Source: Bacteroidales bacterium
GTDB taxonomy: Bacteria > Bacteroidota > Bacteroidia > Bacteroidales > ML635J-15
Assembly: GCA_028686735.1 (NCBI GenBank)
Contig: JAQUBO010000009.1
Location: 1-47,077, forward strand
Reading direction: 5' to 3'
Length of the DNA: 47,077 bases
A program made the position numbers and the translations under genes. The notes below the pieces were generated by a model that saw only the letters and a list, made by a program, of their open reading frames with translations, was not told the origin of the DNA and ran no database searches. Below are positions 23,727 through 31,784 of this stretch, piece after piece (position 1 is the stretch's first letter; the number at the start of each line of letters is the position of its first letter).

Positions 23727-25919
23727 TTATTTTCTAACATCTAGTTCGTTCATTATGTGTTGAGCATCGTATAATTCGTCAATTACCCAAAGAACATATC
23801 TTGCATCAACATTTATTGTACGTTGAAGTTCGGTGCTAAAGATTAAGTTACTACATAACCATTCCCAGTTTCCGTCAAAAGCAAGACCAATAAGATGCCC
23901 TTCTCCATTAATAACTGGCGAACCGGAGTTTCCACCTGTAATATCATGATCTGTTAGGAAACAAATAGGTAATTTACCTGTTTCGTCAGCATACTGTCCA
24001 AAATCTTTTTTAAGAATTTTTGTTTTTAGTTCTGATGGAACAATAAACTCGCTATCAGTAGGGTCTTCCTTTTCGAGTATCCCTTCTGCATAAGTTAGGT
24101 AATGGTAATGAACAGCATCACGCGGGTCATAACTGTTAACGGTTCCGTAGGATAATCTTAGGGTTGAGTTTGCATCAGGATAAAAAATGCGGTCTGTTTG
24201 GAACTCACGTAAGCCCTCAATAAATAACCTTTCGTTGACATCAATGTTTTCCATAGCTCCAAGGTATGCCATCTGAATTGAGAAAATATTGCTAAAAACT
24301 GAATTGACATATCCAAAAAGAGGGTCTTTCTCAAGAGTTTTCTTTTTAGGCTTAGTTAAAAACTCATCCATTCTTGTTTTGTTAGTAAAAATTGAGTTTT
24401 CAAAAACATCGTTTATGAACTTATCTATTGACTCATGTTCAGTTTTTGCTTTATAATTTTTAAAGATAAATTCCTCGAAAACCGGACTTCTTTTTTCAAT
24501 GGAGACATTATCAACATAGTATTTTAAGACATTAGTAAATACTTTTTTATCTGTTGAGGGGAAATATTTGGCAAACATTTCTTCTGATATAGCCTTTAGA
24601 TTATCTGTTGCCATTTTTATTGCATCCGCATTTTGTTTAGAGTCTTCTAGTAAGCTACTTAGTCCCATAAAAGATTGTACGCTCATTACGTGTTCTCCAG
24701 CTTGAAGTAGTCCTACCGAGAGGTAAATCATATCATTTGTTGCTGGTCCAAAAGCTTCGTAACTTTCTTTAAGATTGTTGAGTATTTCACCGTATTTTTT
24801 TGTTCTCTCAGGATTACTGTTTACCCATTTTTGAAAATCTGCTTCTAGTTTTTCTTTTTGAGCAATTGCATCGGTGTTTCTTAAAGTCGTAGCTTCACCA
24901 TCAAATAGTTTCCACCCGTTTGCATTTCCGGCATAGCTATCAGCATAAGCTAATTTTACTTCTGTGCTGGCTTCCATCTCCTCTTTTAGAGGTTTTAGCT
25001 GTGCATGTAATAAATTTACAATTGTAGGATTAAAATAATCTCTTTTATATTTCATTCCATAAGAACTTAGGTATCTTTCTGTTTGTCCAGGAAAACCCAT
25101 AATCATTGAGAAATCTCCTTCTTTAAGTCCTTTTATCGAGATTGGTAATGAGTGTAAAGGTATATAAGGTACATTGTCTTTGTTAAAACCTTTTGTTGGT
25201 TTACCATCGGGCGACATATACACTCTAAAAATTGAAAAATCGCCAGTATGACGAGGCCACATCCAATTGTCGGTGTCGCCACCAAATTTGCCAATTGCTG
25301 AAGGAGGTGCTCCAACAAAACGAACATCACCAAATGCTTCGTAGGTAAATAAATAATATTCTCCTCCTTGATACATTTCAGAAACACTTGCTTCATAATC
25401 GTTCCCCTCTCGGGCTTCAGCTTCTATTTCTTTAATGATTTTTGCTACTATCTTTTCGCGATCTGCTTCGCTTGTTTGGTCATTTATGTCTTTTAAAACG
25501 CGATCAGTTACATCAACAATTTGAACGACTCTTGTAACTCTTACTCCTGGAACAGAAATTTCTTCTTCGAGATTTTTTGCCCAAAAACCGTCATCAAGAT
25601 AGTTATGCTCAGTTGTGCTTAACTTAGTAATTGCTTCATAACCACAGTGGTGGTTGGTAAATAATAGTCCTTGTTTACTAACAATTTCTCCTGTGCAAAA
25701 CCCCATTCCCTCTTCTGTTTGTAGCTGAAAAATTGCATCTTTTAAACTTGAGTTGTTTATGCTGTATATTTCTTCGGCTGTTAATTTGCAACCTAATTTT
25801 TGCATGTCAGCATAATTCATTTTTGCAATTTTACTTGGAATCCACATCCCCTCGTCTGGAGTGGCGTAAACTCCTAAAAATAAAATCGCACTTGCGATTA
25901 ATAATAATAGTTTTTTCAT
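23727..25919 (-). CDS. S46 family dipeptidyl-peptidase, DPP7-like
   Basis: A 730-residue exported serine peptidase with a signal peptide (LLLLIASAILFLGVYA). The mature start DEGMWIPSKI, the catalytic His in LFTNHHCGYEA (about residue 92), an Asp in GKFGGDTDNWMWPRHTGDF, and the nucleophile Ser in GGNSGSPVI (about Ser 665) are S46 hallmarks. These enzymes remove N-terminal dipeptides in the periplasm and feed peptide-using metabolism. Eighteen residues after the nucleophile the sequence reads FDGNWE, with Gly at about 683. In the family, Arg at this point gives Asp/Glu preference (DPP11), and Gly a hydrophobic P1 preference (DPP7). A terminator follows. Confidence 0.93.
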   Translation of the reverse strand: MKKLLLLIASAILFLGVYATPDEGMWIPSKIAKMNYADMQKLGCKLTAEEIYSINNSSLKDAIFQLQTEEGMGFCTGEIVSKQGLLFTNHHCGYEAITKLSTTEHNYLDDGFWAKNLEEEISVPGVRVTRVVQIVDVTDRVLKDINDQTSEADREKIVAKIIKEIEAEAREGNDYEASVSEMYQGGEYYLFTYEAFGDVRFVGAPPSAIGKFGGDTDNWMWPRHTGDFSIFRVYMSPDGKPTKGFNKDNVPYIPLHSLPISIKGLKEGDFSMIMGFPGQTERYLSSYGMKYKRDYFNPTIVNLLHAQLKPLKEEMEASTEVKLAYADSYAGNANGWKLFDGEATTLRNTDAIAQKEKLEADFQKWVNSNPERTKKYGEILNNLKESYEAFGPATNDMIYLSVGLLQAGEHVMSVQSFMGLSSLLEDSKQNADAIKMATDNLKAISEEMFAKYFPSTDKKVFTNVLKYYVDNVSIEKRSPVFEEFIFKNYKAKTEHESIDKFINDVFENSIFTNKTRMDEFLTKPKKKTLEKDPLFGYVNSVFSNIFSIQMAYLGAMENIDVNERLFIEGLREFQTDRIFYPDANSTLRLSYGTVNSYDPRDAVHYHYLTYAEGILEKEDPTDSEFIVPSELKTKILKKDFGQYADETGKLPICFLTDHDITGGNSGSPVINGEGHLIGLAFDGNWEWLCSNLIFSTELQRTINVDARYVLWVIDELYDAQHIMNELDVRK

Positions 25920-26020
25920 AAGTTGTTATTTATAAATTATTTATTTTTTAATATCTACAAAAATGCAAAAAAAAATTGTTTATTGCTTAGTGATTTCTTA
26001 AAATAATCTTAATTATTATT

Positions 26021-27175
26021 TTAATTTACAAATCTATGTGTTATTTTATGGTTTTTGTATGTGATTTGAATAGAATAATCCCCGTTTGAAAGATCCGAGA
26101 TGTCAATTATTCGTGTTTTGTTACTTTTATTAAATAATAGATTTTTTTTAATAAGTTTATTATCGTTTTTGTCAAATAATTTAATTTTAGTTTTGCATTT
26201 TTTTGATGGACAATCAAAATGTATGTGTAGTTCTTGATTTGAAATATTAGTATCGAAAGAATAAGGACGTAATTTTAATTGATTTGTGTTTTCGTTCTTA
26301 GATTGAATATTGATAGAGAAGAGAGTTTGATTGTTGGCAAGAAGTTTCTCATTAGTAAACCACAGGTTGTAATTGTCTTTAAAAGCAATGGCCTCGGTTT
26401 GATACCCAGATAGTTCGGTTTCATATCTTATTGTTTTTCCAGAGAAAAAGTTATCGTCAATATAGTCATATAGAATTAGAATAATTGATGGTGCTGGTAT
26501 CCCTTTAATATATCCTATTAGTGCAATAGTGTTTGTATTAGGGTTGTAGTCTGCACCGCAAATAAGACCTTGAGAGTCGAGACTGTCGCGTAAATTTGCT
26601 GTGTATGTTCCAGGAGTCTTGGGGAGTGCGTATAGGTATGTTTTTTGGTTTATCCAATTTTTTGAAAACAAATACAAGCTGTCTTTGTAGGCAATAAACG
26701 CTTCGCAATCAAAGTTCGTATTATGTTTTTTAGTAAATTTTGGTGGGTATATGTTTTTGTCGTAAGTAAAATTTATTATTTCTGCTTTTATTGATGTTTT
26801 ATTTATATCGCTTAGGTCTGATAAAGAAATTTTATAAATTTTAAGATCATCACGCTTACCAGAATTATTGCCAAAGTCACCTATATATGCATATTTTTGA
26901 TCTTTACATAAATCTTCCCAATCTCGATTATTAGCATTCTTTATTTCTACGCTGCGGATAATATCTCCACTTACTGTATCAATGCTATATAATACGGCTT
27001 TGTTTCCTGAGTCGTTGTGAGTCCAAAGTTCAGATTTGTGAAAAATAAGACCACTTGTTTCATTTACTGTATTACTTAATCCAGTAATAATAATTGGTTT
27101 TGAGAATTGACCAGCAACGTGTATATTGATGCATAAGAGAAAAAAGAAGGAGATGCAGTTATTTAGATTCTTCAT
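26021..27175 (-). CDS. Secreted beta-propeller-like protein with T9SS type A sorting domain
   Basis: A 384-residue protein with a signal peptide ([17 protein letters not shown]). The body has repeated strand motifs such as [39 protein letters not shown] and [18 protein letters not shown], like a beta-propeller or SMP-30/esterase-like fold. The last 70 residues end [23 protein letters not shown], the shape of a T9SS type A sorting domain, so PorQ-type machinery would export it. The ATG at 27175 is preferred over a TTG at 27211. The start lies within the last 17 bases of fbp, so the two are coupled. Enzymatic activity unknown. Confidence 0.7.
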   Translation of the reverse strand: MKNLNNCISFFFLLCINIHVAGQFSKPIIITGLSNTVNETSGLIFHKSELWTHNDSGNKAVLYSIDTVSGDIIRSVEIKNANNRDWEDLCKDQKYAYIGDFGNNSGKRDDLKIYKISLSDLSDINKTSIKAEIINFTYDKNIYPPKFTKKHNTNFDCEAFIAYKDSLYLFSKNWINQKTYLYALPKTPGTYTANLRDSLDSQGLICGADYNPNTNTIALIGYIKGIPAPSIILILYDYIDDNFFSGKTIRYETELSGYQTEAIAFKDNYNLWFTNEKLLANNQTLFSINIQSKNENTNQLKLRPYSFDTNISNQELHIHFDCPSKKCKTKIKLFDKNDNKLIKKNLLFNKSNKTRIIDISDLSNGDYSIQITYKNHKITHRFVN

Positions 27176-28193
27176 TTTCACAATTTTGCATAAATTCTTC
27201 GGCTTTTTCAACCATATTACGTGAGCCAGTAAAAAACGAAACTCTTTGGTGAATATTTGTTGGTTTTAGATCCATAATTCGATGTCCGTAGCCGTCGGTT
27301 GCCATGCCACCAGCTTGTTCGGCTAAAAATGCAATGGGATTACATTCGTATAATAGTCTTAGTTTCCCATTTGGCGCAGATGCTGTTTTTGGATAAATAT
27401 ATATCCCACCTTTTAAGAGGTTTCTATGAAAATCTGCAACTAATGAGCCTATATAACGAGATGTGTATGGTCGATTTGTGTCCGAATCATTTTCTTGACA
27501 ATATTTGATGTATTTTTTTACGCCTTGTGGGAAGTTCACGTAATTTCCTTCGTTAATAGAATATATTTTACCCGATTTTGGAGTAACCATATAATAATGC
27601 GACATGCAAAACTCACCTATCGAAGGATCGTAGGTAAATCCTGTGGTTCCTAATCCTGTTGTATAAACTAACATAGTTGAGGAACCATAAATTACATATC
27701 CTGCTGCTACTTGTTTGTTGCCAGGCTGTAGAAAATCTTCATTTGTTACTTTTTGTCCATGAGGAGATATTCGACGAAATATTGAAAATATGGTTCCTAC
27801 CGAAACGTTTACATCAATATTTGAACTGCCATCAAGGGGGTCAATGCAAATAACATAGTCGCCATCAAGAGATAAATCGTCATCAAATATAATTATTTCA
27901 TCATTTTCTTCAGATGCAATACCACAAACAATCCCTGATGCCTGTAAAGCTTTTATAAATATCTCATCAGCATAAGCGTCTAACTTTTGTTGAGCTTCGC
28001 CTTGAATATTTACTAAATCGGTTGCTCCAATAATGCTAGTCTCAAGACCTGCTTTGTTAACTTTATTATTAACAATTTTGGCTGCAAGACCAATATGACT
28101 TAGTAATCGAGACAATTCTCCTTTTGCATAAGGAAAAGCCGATTGCTTCTGAATAATTACCTCATTTAATGTTAGAATTCTGCTAGTTGGCAT
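27159..28193 (-). CDS. fbp: Fructose-1,6-bisphosphatase, class I
   Basis: A 344-residue enzyme with the metal-binding motif [12 protein letters not shown], an EEN(D) acidic cluster (IASEENDE) and [22 protein letters not shown], which binds substrate. [26 protein letters not shown] is the conserved C-terminal block. It hydrolyses fructose-1,6-bisphosphate in gluconeogenesis, opposing PfkA at 18810-19790. Class I enzymes are usually allosterically controlled; no regulatory DNA site was recognised. The downstream secreted-protein gene starts inside its last codons. Confidence 0.97.
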   Translation of the reverse strand: MPTSRILTLNEVIIQKQSAFPYAKGELSRLLSHIGLAAKIVNNKVNKAGLETSIIGATDLVNIQGEAQQKLDAYADEIFIKALQASGIVCGIASEENDEIIIFDDDLSLDGDYVICIDPLDGSSNIDVNVSVGTIFSIFRRISPHGQKVTNEDFLQPGNKQVAAGYVIYGSSTMLVYTTGLGTTGFTYDPSIGEFCMSHYYMVTPKSGKIYSINEGNYVNFPQGVKKYIKYCQENDSDTNRPYTSRYIGSLVADFHRNLLKGGIYIYPKTASAPNGKLRLLYECNPIAFLAEQAGGMATDGYGHRIMDLKPTNIHQRVSFFTGSRNMVEKAEEFMQNCENEESK

Positions 28194-28297
28194 TGCTTTA
28201 ATTTTTTTGCTAAATTAATATATTATTATTGGATATCATTATTTTTTGTAACTTTACTTCAAATTAAATCATTTTATTAATGAAATCCAAAATAATA

Positions 28298-28954
28298 ATG
28301 AAGAAAAAAATTTTCAATTTATTTATATGTGCAGTTTTGATATTCTCGTTATTTGCTTGTGTAATGAAACAAGAAATATATTTTAATAAAGACTTTTCTG
28401 GGAATTATAAATACTCTTATGATTTTACAGATTATGTCGCTTATATGCATGGAGAAGAGGCTGACGATTCTTTAATGATGACGAATGATAATTTTGTTGA
28501 GTATCTTAATAATATTGTAGGTGAGTTAAAACAAATTAAAGGAATAAATAATATTAAATATCTTAACGATGCAGAGAATGGTCTAGTGTATTATCAGTTC
28601 GATTTTGATAATATAGACGCATTAAATAAAGGACTTGTTTTTTCTTCGTATATGGATTTAGAGCCCATTGACAAACCTCCTTATTTTGAGAAAAAAGGGA
28701 GAAAATTAACTTTTATTAGACACGCTATGCCTGTCGAAGAGCCTGGTGATACTGACTTAGATAAAGATTTGGAAAGTATTAATTATATGTTTGATTGGGA
28801 ATTTACAATTGAATTTGAAAAGGGTGTGAGGAAATATAATGTTCAAAAAGATACTACAGTAACAGTTTTGAATAATAAGCGTAAGTTTTTTGAAAAAGCT
28901 AATGTGTTTGATGTTGTTGAGAAAGAGACGAAATGGGTGTTTAAAACAAAGTAA
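28298..28954 (+). CDS. Small lipoprotein of unknown function
   Basis: A 218-residue protein with a lipoprotein signal (FNLFICAVLIFSLFAC, Cys 21). The mature part begins with a short beta hairpin (KQEIYFNKDFSGNYKYSYDF), has a helical acidic stretch, then FTIEFEKGVRKYNVQKDTTVTVLNNKRKFF. I do not recognise a characterised family, though the strand pattern resembles Bacteroidota lipoproteins of the LppM-like type. The second ATG (28298) is chosen because it gives a compact signal peptide. TAACTTTA at 28249-28256 is a near-consensus -7 box. It stands alone between fbp, which is divergent, and a methyltransferase. Confidence 0.65.
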   Translation: MKKKIFNLFICAVLIFSLFACVMKQEIYFNKDFSGNYKYSYDFTDYVAYMHGEEADDSLMMTNDNFVEYLNNIVGELKQIKGINNIKYLNDAENGLVYYQFDFDNIDALNKGLVFSSYMDLEPIDKPPYFEKKGRKLTFIRHAMPVEEPGDTDLDKDLESINYMFDWEFTIEFEKGVRKYNVQKDTTVTVLNNKRKFFEKANVFDVVEKETKWVFKTK

Positions 28955-28959
28955 TTTAC

Positions 28960-29020
28960 AGAGTTCGATAAGCTTGCTTCGATAGGCTATTAGTATCGCA
29001 TTGCATCGCAGCTAAAACTT
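28960..29020 (+). repeat. Modular dispersed repeat, copy C (short, degenerate)
   Basis: AGTTCGATAAGCTTGCTTCG, then AGGCTATTAGTATCGCATTG and CATCGCAGCTAAAACT. It shares the AGGCTATTAGTAT block with copy B and the GCAGCTAAAACT tail with copies A and D. Confidence 0.7.
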
Positions 29021-29067
29021 TCGATTTTCAGTATTTAGATAAAGTTTTAGTTTTATCTGGTTTTTTT

Positions 29068-29075
29068 TATTTTTG
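29068..29075 (+). promoter_or_regulatory. -7 box (TATTTTTG) of the methyltransferase gene
   Basis: A perfect TAnnTTTG match lies 14 bases upstream of the ATG at 29090. No clear -33 TTG was found. Confidence 0.45.
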
Positions 29076-29089
29076 CACAAATAATTATT

Positions 29090-30052
29090 ATGGAAGAATG
29101 CTGCATTTGTAATAGTAGTAAGGTTAAAAAAATACTGAAAATAAACGGTTTTGATGTTTTTAAATGTGCCGAATGTGGCGTGTTATATACATTCCCACTG
29201 CCGTCTGATAAAGAATTAATGAGTTATTATCAAGGTTTTTTGTTTGACGAACCAAAATTAAATAAGGTAAAGGCTTCTGTAAAAAAACGCATTAAAGAAT
29301 TACAAAAATGTTTTAGCTTAGAATCTTCTGTAAAAAATAAATCATTGAGTTTTTTAGATTATGGCGGTGGTACTGGAACAGCCTTTGCAGCAGCTAAAGA
29401 ATTAGGACTTGATTCATATTATTATGATATTGATAATGAATCGATTTTATTTGTGAAAGAAAACTTTGGTTTGGATGATTTGGAATTTATTGTCGATTCA
29501 TCTTTAAAGGATAAAAAGTTTGATTATATCTGGAGCGATAATGTTATCGAGCATGTCAAAAACCCAATTGAGTTTACAAATGTTTTATATTCAGCATTAG
29601 AGTCAGGAGGAAAACTGGTTATTAAAACGCCGCAAGCTTCCAATACAGAGACATGTTTTGTTTTTGCTCTATCTGTAATGTTTTATTTTAAAAATGCTTT
29701 AAAGGAAAACTCTTTTTTTGACTCATTAATGGCGGTTACTAAACATCGGTTTTGGCATTGCGAACCTCCAAGACATCTATATTCTTTCAGTAAAAACTCT
29801 ATAGCTAAAATTGTAAAAAAGTGTGGAATACCAGACCATCAACTGCAAATCTCAGATTATTACTTACCATTTTTTAGATATAGCATAGTTGATTTCTTAA
29901 AATTTATAAAAAGGCCTTTAGTCCAAATTGTTTTAGGTCTTATTTTAAGCCCATTTATAATTCTAGAGTTTTTCTTGATAGTAATTCGAAAGCTACTATC
30001 ATACGCAGGCTTAATAAAAGGAACTGGGTTAACGATAACTATTACAAAATAA
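29090..30052 (+). CDS. Zinc-ribbon class I SAM-dependent methyltransferase
   Basis: A 320-residue protein. An N-terminal four-cysteine zinc ribbon (CCICNSSK...FKCAECGVLY) is followed by a Rossmann methyltransferase domain: LDYGGGTGTAF binds S-adenosylmethionine, SDNVIEHVKNP is the conserved acidic/His loop, and LESGGKLVIKTP the later strand. HCEPPRHLYSFSKNSI is typical of the Methyltransf_23-type group found in glycan and small-molecule clusters. The C-terminus has two hydrophobic segments (VQIVLGLILSPFIILEFFLIVI), so it probably sits on the membrane. Substrate unknown. A degenerate transposase follows within 10 bases of the stop. Confidence 0.8.
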   Translation: MEECCICNSSKVKKILKINGFDVFKCAECGVLYTFPLPSDKELMSYYQGFLFDEPKLNKVKASVKKRIKELQKCFSLESSVKNKSLSFLDYGGGTGTAFAAAKELGLDSYYYDIDNESILFVKENFGLDDLEFIVDSSLKDKKFDYIWSDNVIEHVKNPIEFTNVLYSALESGGKLVIKTPQASNTETCFVFALSVMFYFKNALKENSFFDSLMAVTKHRFWHCEPPRHLYSFSKNSIAKIVKKCGIPDHQLQISDYYLPFFRYSIVDFLKFIKRPLVQIVLGLILSPFIILEFFLIVIRKLLSYAGLIKGTGLTITITK

Positions 30053-30056
30053 AAAA

Positions 30057-30720
30057 TTAAAATATTAAGTTAATAAGTGCAGCAGATAATTTTCCAAAGA
30101 TGTGAACCATCAAACCGTTAGTTGATCTAACTTTGCTTACCCTTTGAAAATCTGTTTTTCAATCAACTAGTTGAAAAATATTTAATGGGCTGTCTCACTT
30201 TTGATACAGCTTTTGAATATAAATCATTAAATGCCCTATCTCGTTGTTTCTCTTGCTCTGTTTGAGCTTTTACAGATTTAACTGGTGTTAGCATAACAGA
30301 ACCTTTTGCTCTTTTCAAGTTCTGCAAAGAAATCTTTATTGCAATAAATCTTGTTTACCCAAAAATATCTATCTGGAATCGATGATTACGCATCTTTAAA
30401 AACATAAAAGTCATTTTGCAATACTAATAGCCTGTCGAAGTGCGATGTGCTGCGATGTGCTGCGATGTGCTGAGCTTGTCGAAGTAAGCTTGTCGAAGTG
30501 AGCTTGTCGAAGTGCGATGTGCTGAGCTTGTCGAAGTGAGCTTGTCGAAGTAAGCTCGTAAACTTTGTTATTACAGACACTAGCTAACAAGATTAAGAAA
30601 CCATGATTTTAAATAATCATTTGCAAATTAATGAATATGCTTTATTTTAGACCCTTGTTTTTCATGTACAGCAAATTAATAAATTGTCATAATTTCTTGA
30701 TCTGTAAATTCAGGTTTATC
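30057..30720 (-). pseudogene. Broken DDE transposase, split by a modular repeat
   Basis: Minus-strand fragments of one transposase. 30720 to about 30582 reads DKPEFTDQEIMTIY, then FAVHEKQGSKIKHIH and FANDYLKSWFLN, separated by two in-frame stops. 30385 to 30057 reads DRYFWVNKIYCNKDFFAELEKS, then after a frameshift MLTPVKSVKAQTEQEKQRDRAF and KVRQPIKYF, and after another SKVRSTNGLMVHIFGKLSAA. The order and motifs resemble Bacteroidota IS4/IS982-like transposases. The middle, probably about 200 residues with catalytic acids, is gone; repeat copy B (30429-30575) occupies that place. Confidence 0.75.
30429..30575 (-). repeat. Modular dispersed repeat, copy B (longest, reverse orientation)
   Basis: Read on the minus strand it begins GTTTACGAGCTTACTTCG like copy A. 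It alternates 14-mers (T[TC]ACTTCGACAAGC, five units, some shortened) with AGCACATCGC 10-mers (one, then three), and ends in ACTTCGACAGGCTATTAG, as copy C does. Confidence 0.85.
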
Positions 30721-30839
30721 ATTGTTGCTGAATCGTTCGCATTAATATTTTATTTAAGCAAAAGTTTGCAATTGTGCTAAGCCTTGCTATTAACAAACGT
30801 AAAATTTTAAAGCGTCTAAAACTAATATTTTACTAAATT

Positions 30840-31778
30840 TCAATCATTTGATTCGATCAGTAGCAATAATTCACTTCCTGAAATGGTTTGCGTATAAGTA
30901 TCTGATGCATAGAAATACCCGAAACCACCTTCTGATACGTTTGTTGGAACATTTGCTGGTACAGTCGAAAACAAATTGTTATTCCAGAATGTCTCTTTTA
31001 AAACAGCGATTAAATATTCTTCATATTGCTGAGAAATTGAAAGCTTTTCTAAACTTACTTTATTAGATGCCCGTACCTCCAGACGATTGGAGAGCTCCCT
31101 ATACATTTCAGACAAAAGACCTTGTTGGTCAACAGTGCTGAAAAAATACTGTGTTGAATTAAATCTATCTTCAATTTCAAGAATTGTATCTCGTAAATAC
31201 CAATTGAAAATATTTGTTTTTTCAGTACCAAAATTAAAAATCTTTAGCTCGTATGTTGGTCCCACTAGATTTCCTAAAGAATCATATTCCCCACCAGGTA
31301 CTATATGTGGCAATTCCATGGAAGTAAAATCAAAAGGAACAACTTCAAGCATGACATCAGAAGCAGTATAAGTTTTGTCAAAATAATTAACTATTAAGGT
31401 GTGAATATCTCCAGGTGTGCCTCTAATACTGTCAAGTGAAACATAAGTCCCTTTTCTTTTATTTTGTGCAATAATATTTGGATGATTAACTTCTTCAACA
31501 AATTCATAATAATTCTCTCCAATTTTTAACTTTACAATTGCACCCGATATTGAATCAATTTTATGTCCATATAGTAATATCGGTTTTGTTAAAGTAATTT
31601 CATGATATTTCATTTCGGAAGTTATGCCTCCATTAATTACAATTTCTGCATTTACTCCTTGATTATTCGTAATGTTTGAAATATCTTCATAATAATGATC
31701 TTCGCAAGAAATGACGAAGAAAATTAGCGATATAATGATTAAGCTTATATTTAAACCAGTGCTATATTTTAATTGCAT
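30840..31778 (-). CDS. DUF4249-type outer-membrane lipoprotein
   Basis: A 312-residue lipoprotein (IIISLIFFVISC, Cys 25). VNAEIVINGGITSEMKYHEITLTKP, GAIVKLKIGENYYEF and YVSLDSIRGTPGDIHTLIV are typical of the DUF4249 family. These proteins are encoded next to TonB-dependent receptors and are thought to act as surface partners, by analogy with SusD. Here it starts 6 bases after the receptor stop codon, a tight two-gene unit. Its substrate is unknown; no polysaccharide enzymes are nearby. Confidence 0.85.
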   Translation of the reverse strand: MQLKYSTGLNISLIIISLIFFVISCEDHYYEDISNITNNQGVNAEIVINGGITSEMKYHEITLTKPILLYGHKIDSISGAIVKLKIGENYYEFVEEVNHPNIIAQNKRKGTYVSLDSIRGTPGDIHTLIVNYFDKTYTASDVMLEVVPFDFTSMELPHIVPGGEYDSLGNLVGPTYELKIFNFGTEKTNIFNWYLRDTILEIEDRFNSTQYFFSTVDQQGLLSEMYRELSNRLEVRASNKVSLEKLSISQQYEEYLIAVLKETFWNNNLFSTVPANVPTNVSEGGFGYFYASDTYTQTISGSELLLLIESND

Positions 31779-31784
31779 AATATT

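Larger units (their letters stand above)
30053..30839. other. Intergenic region with transposase debris and repeat
   Basis: 787 bases. Apart from the broken transposase (30057-30720) and repeat copy B inside it, the remaining 120 bases before the DUF4249 gene hold nothing I recognise. Confidence 0.6.

Noticed and set aside
30386-30580. Possible 64-residue coding region made of repeated LRQAQ/FDKLS-like words
   Set aside because: It is just a translation of repeat copy B; related copies are non-coding and differ in unit number, which would shift any frame.
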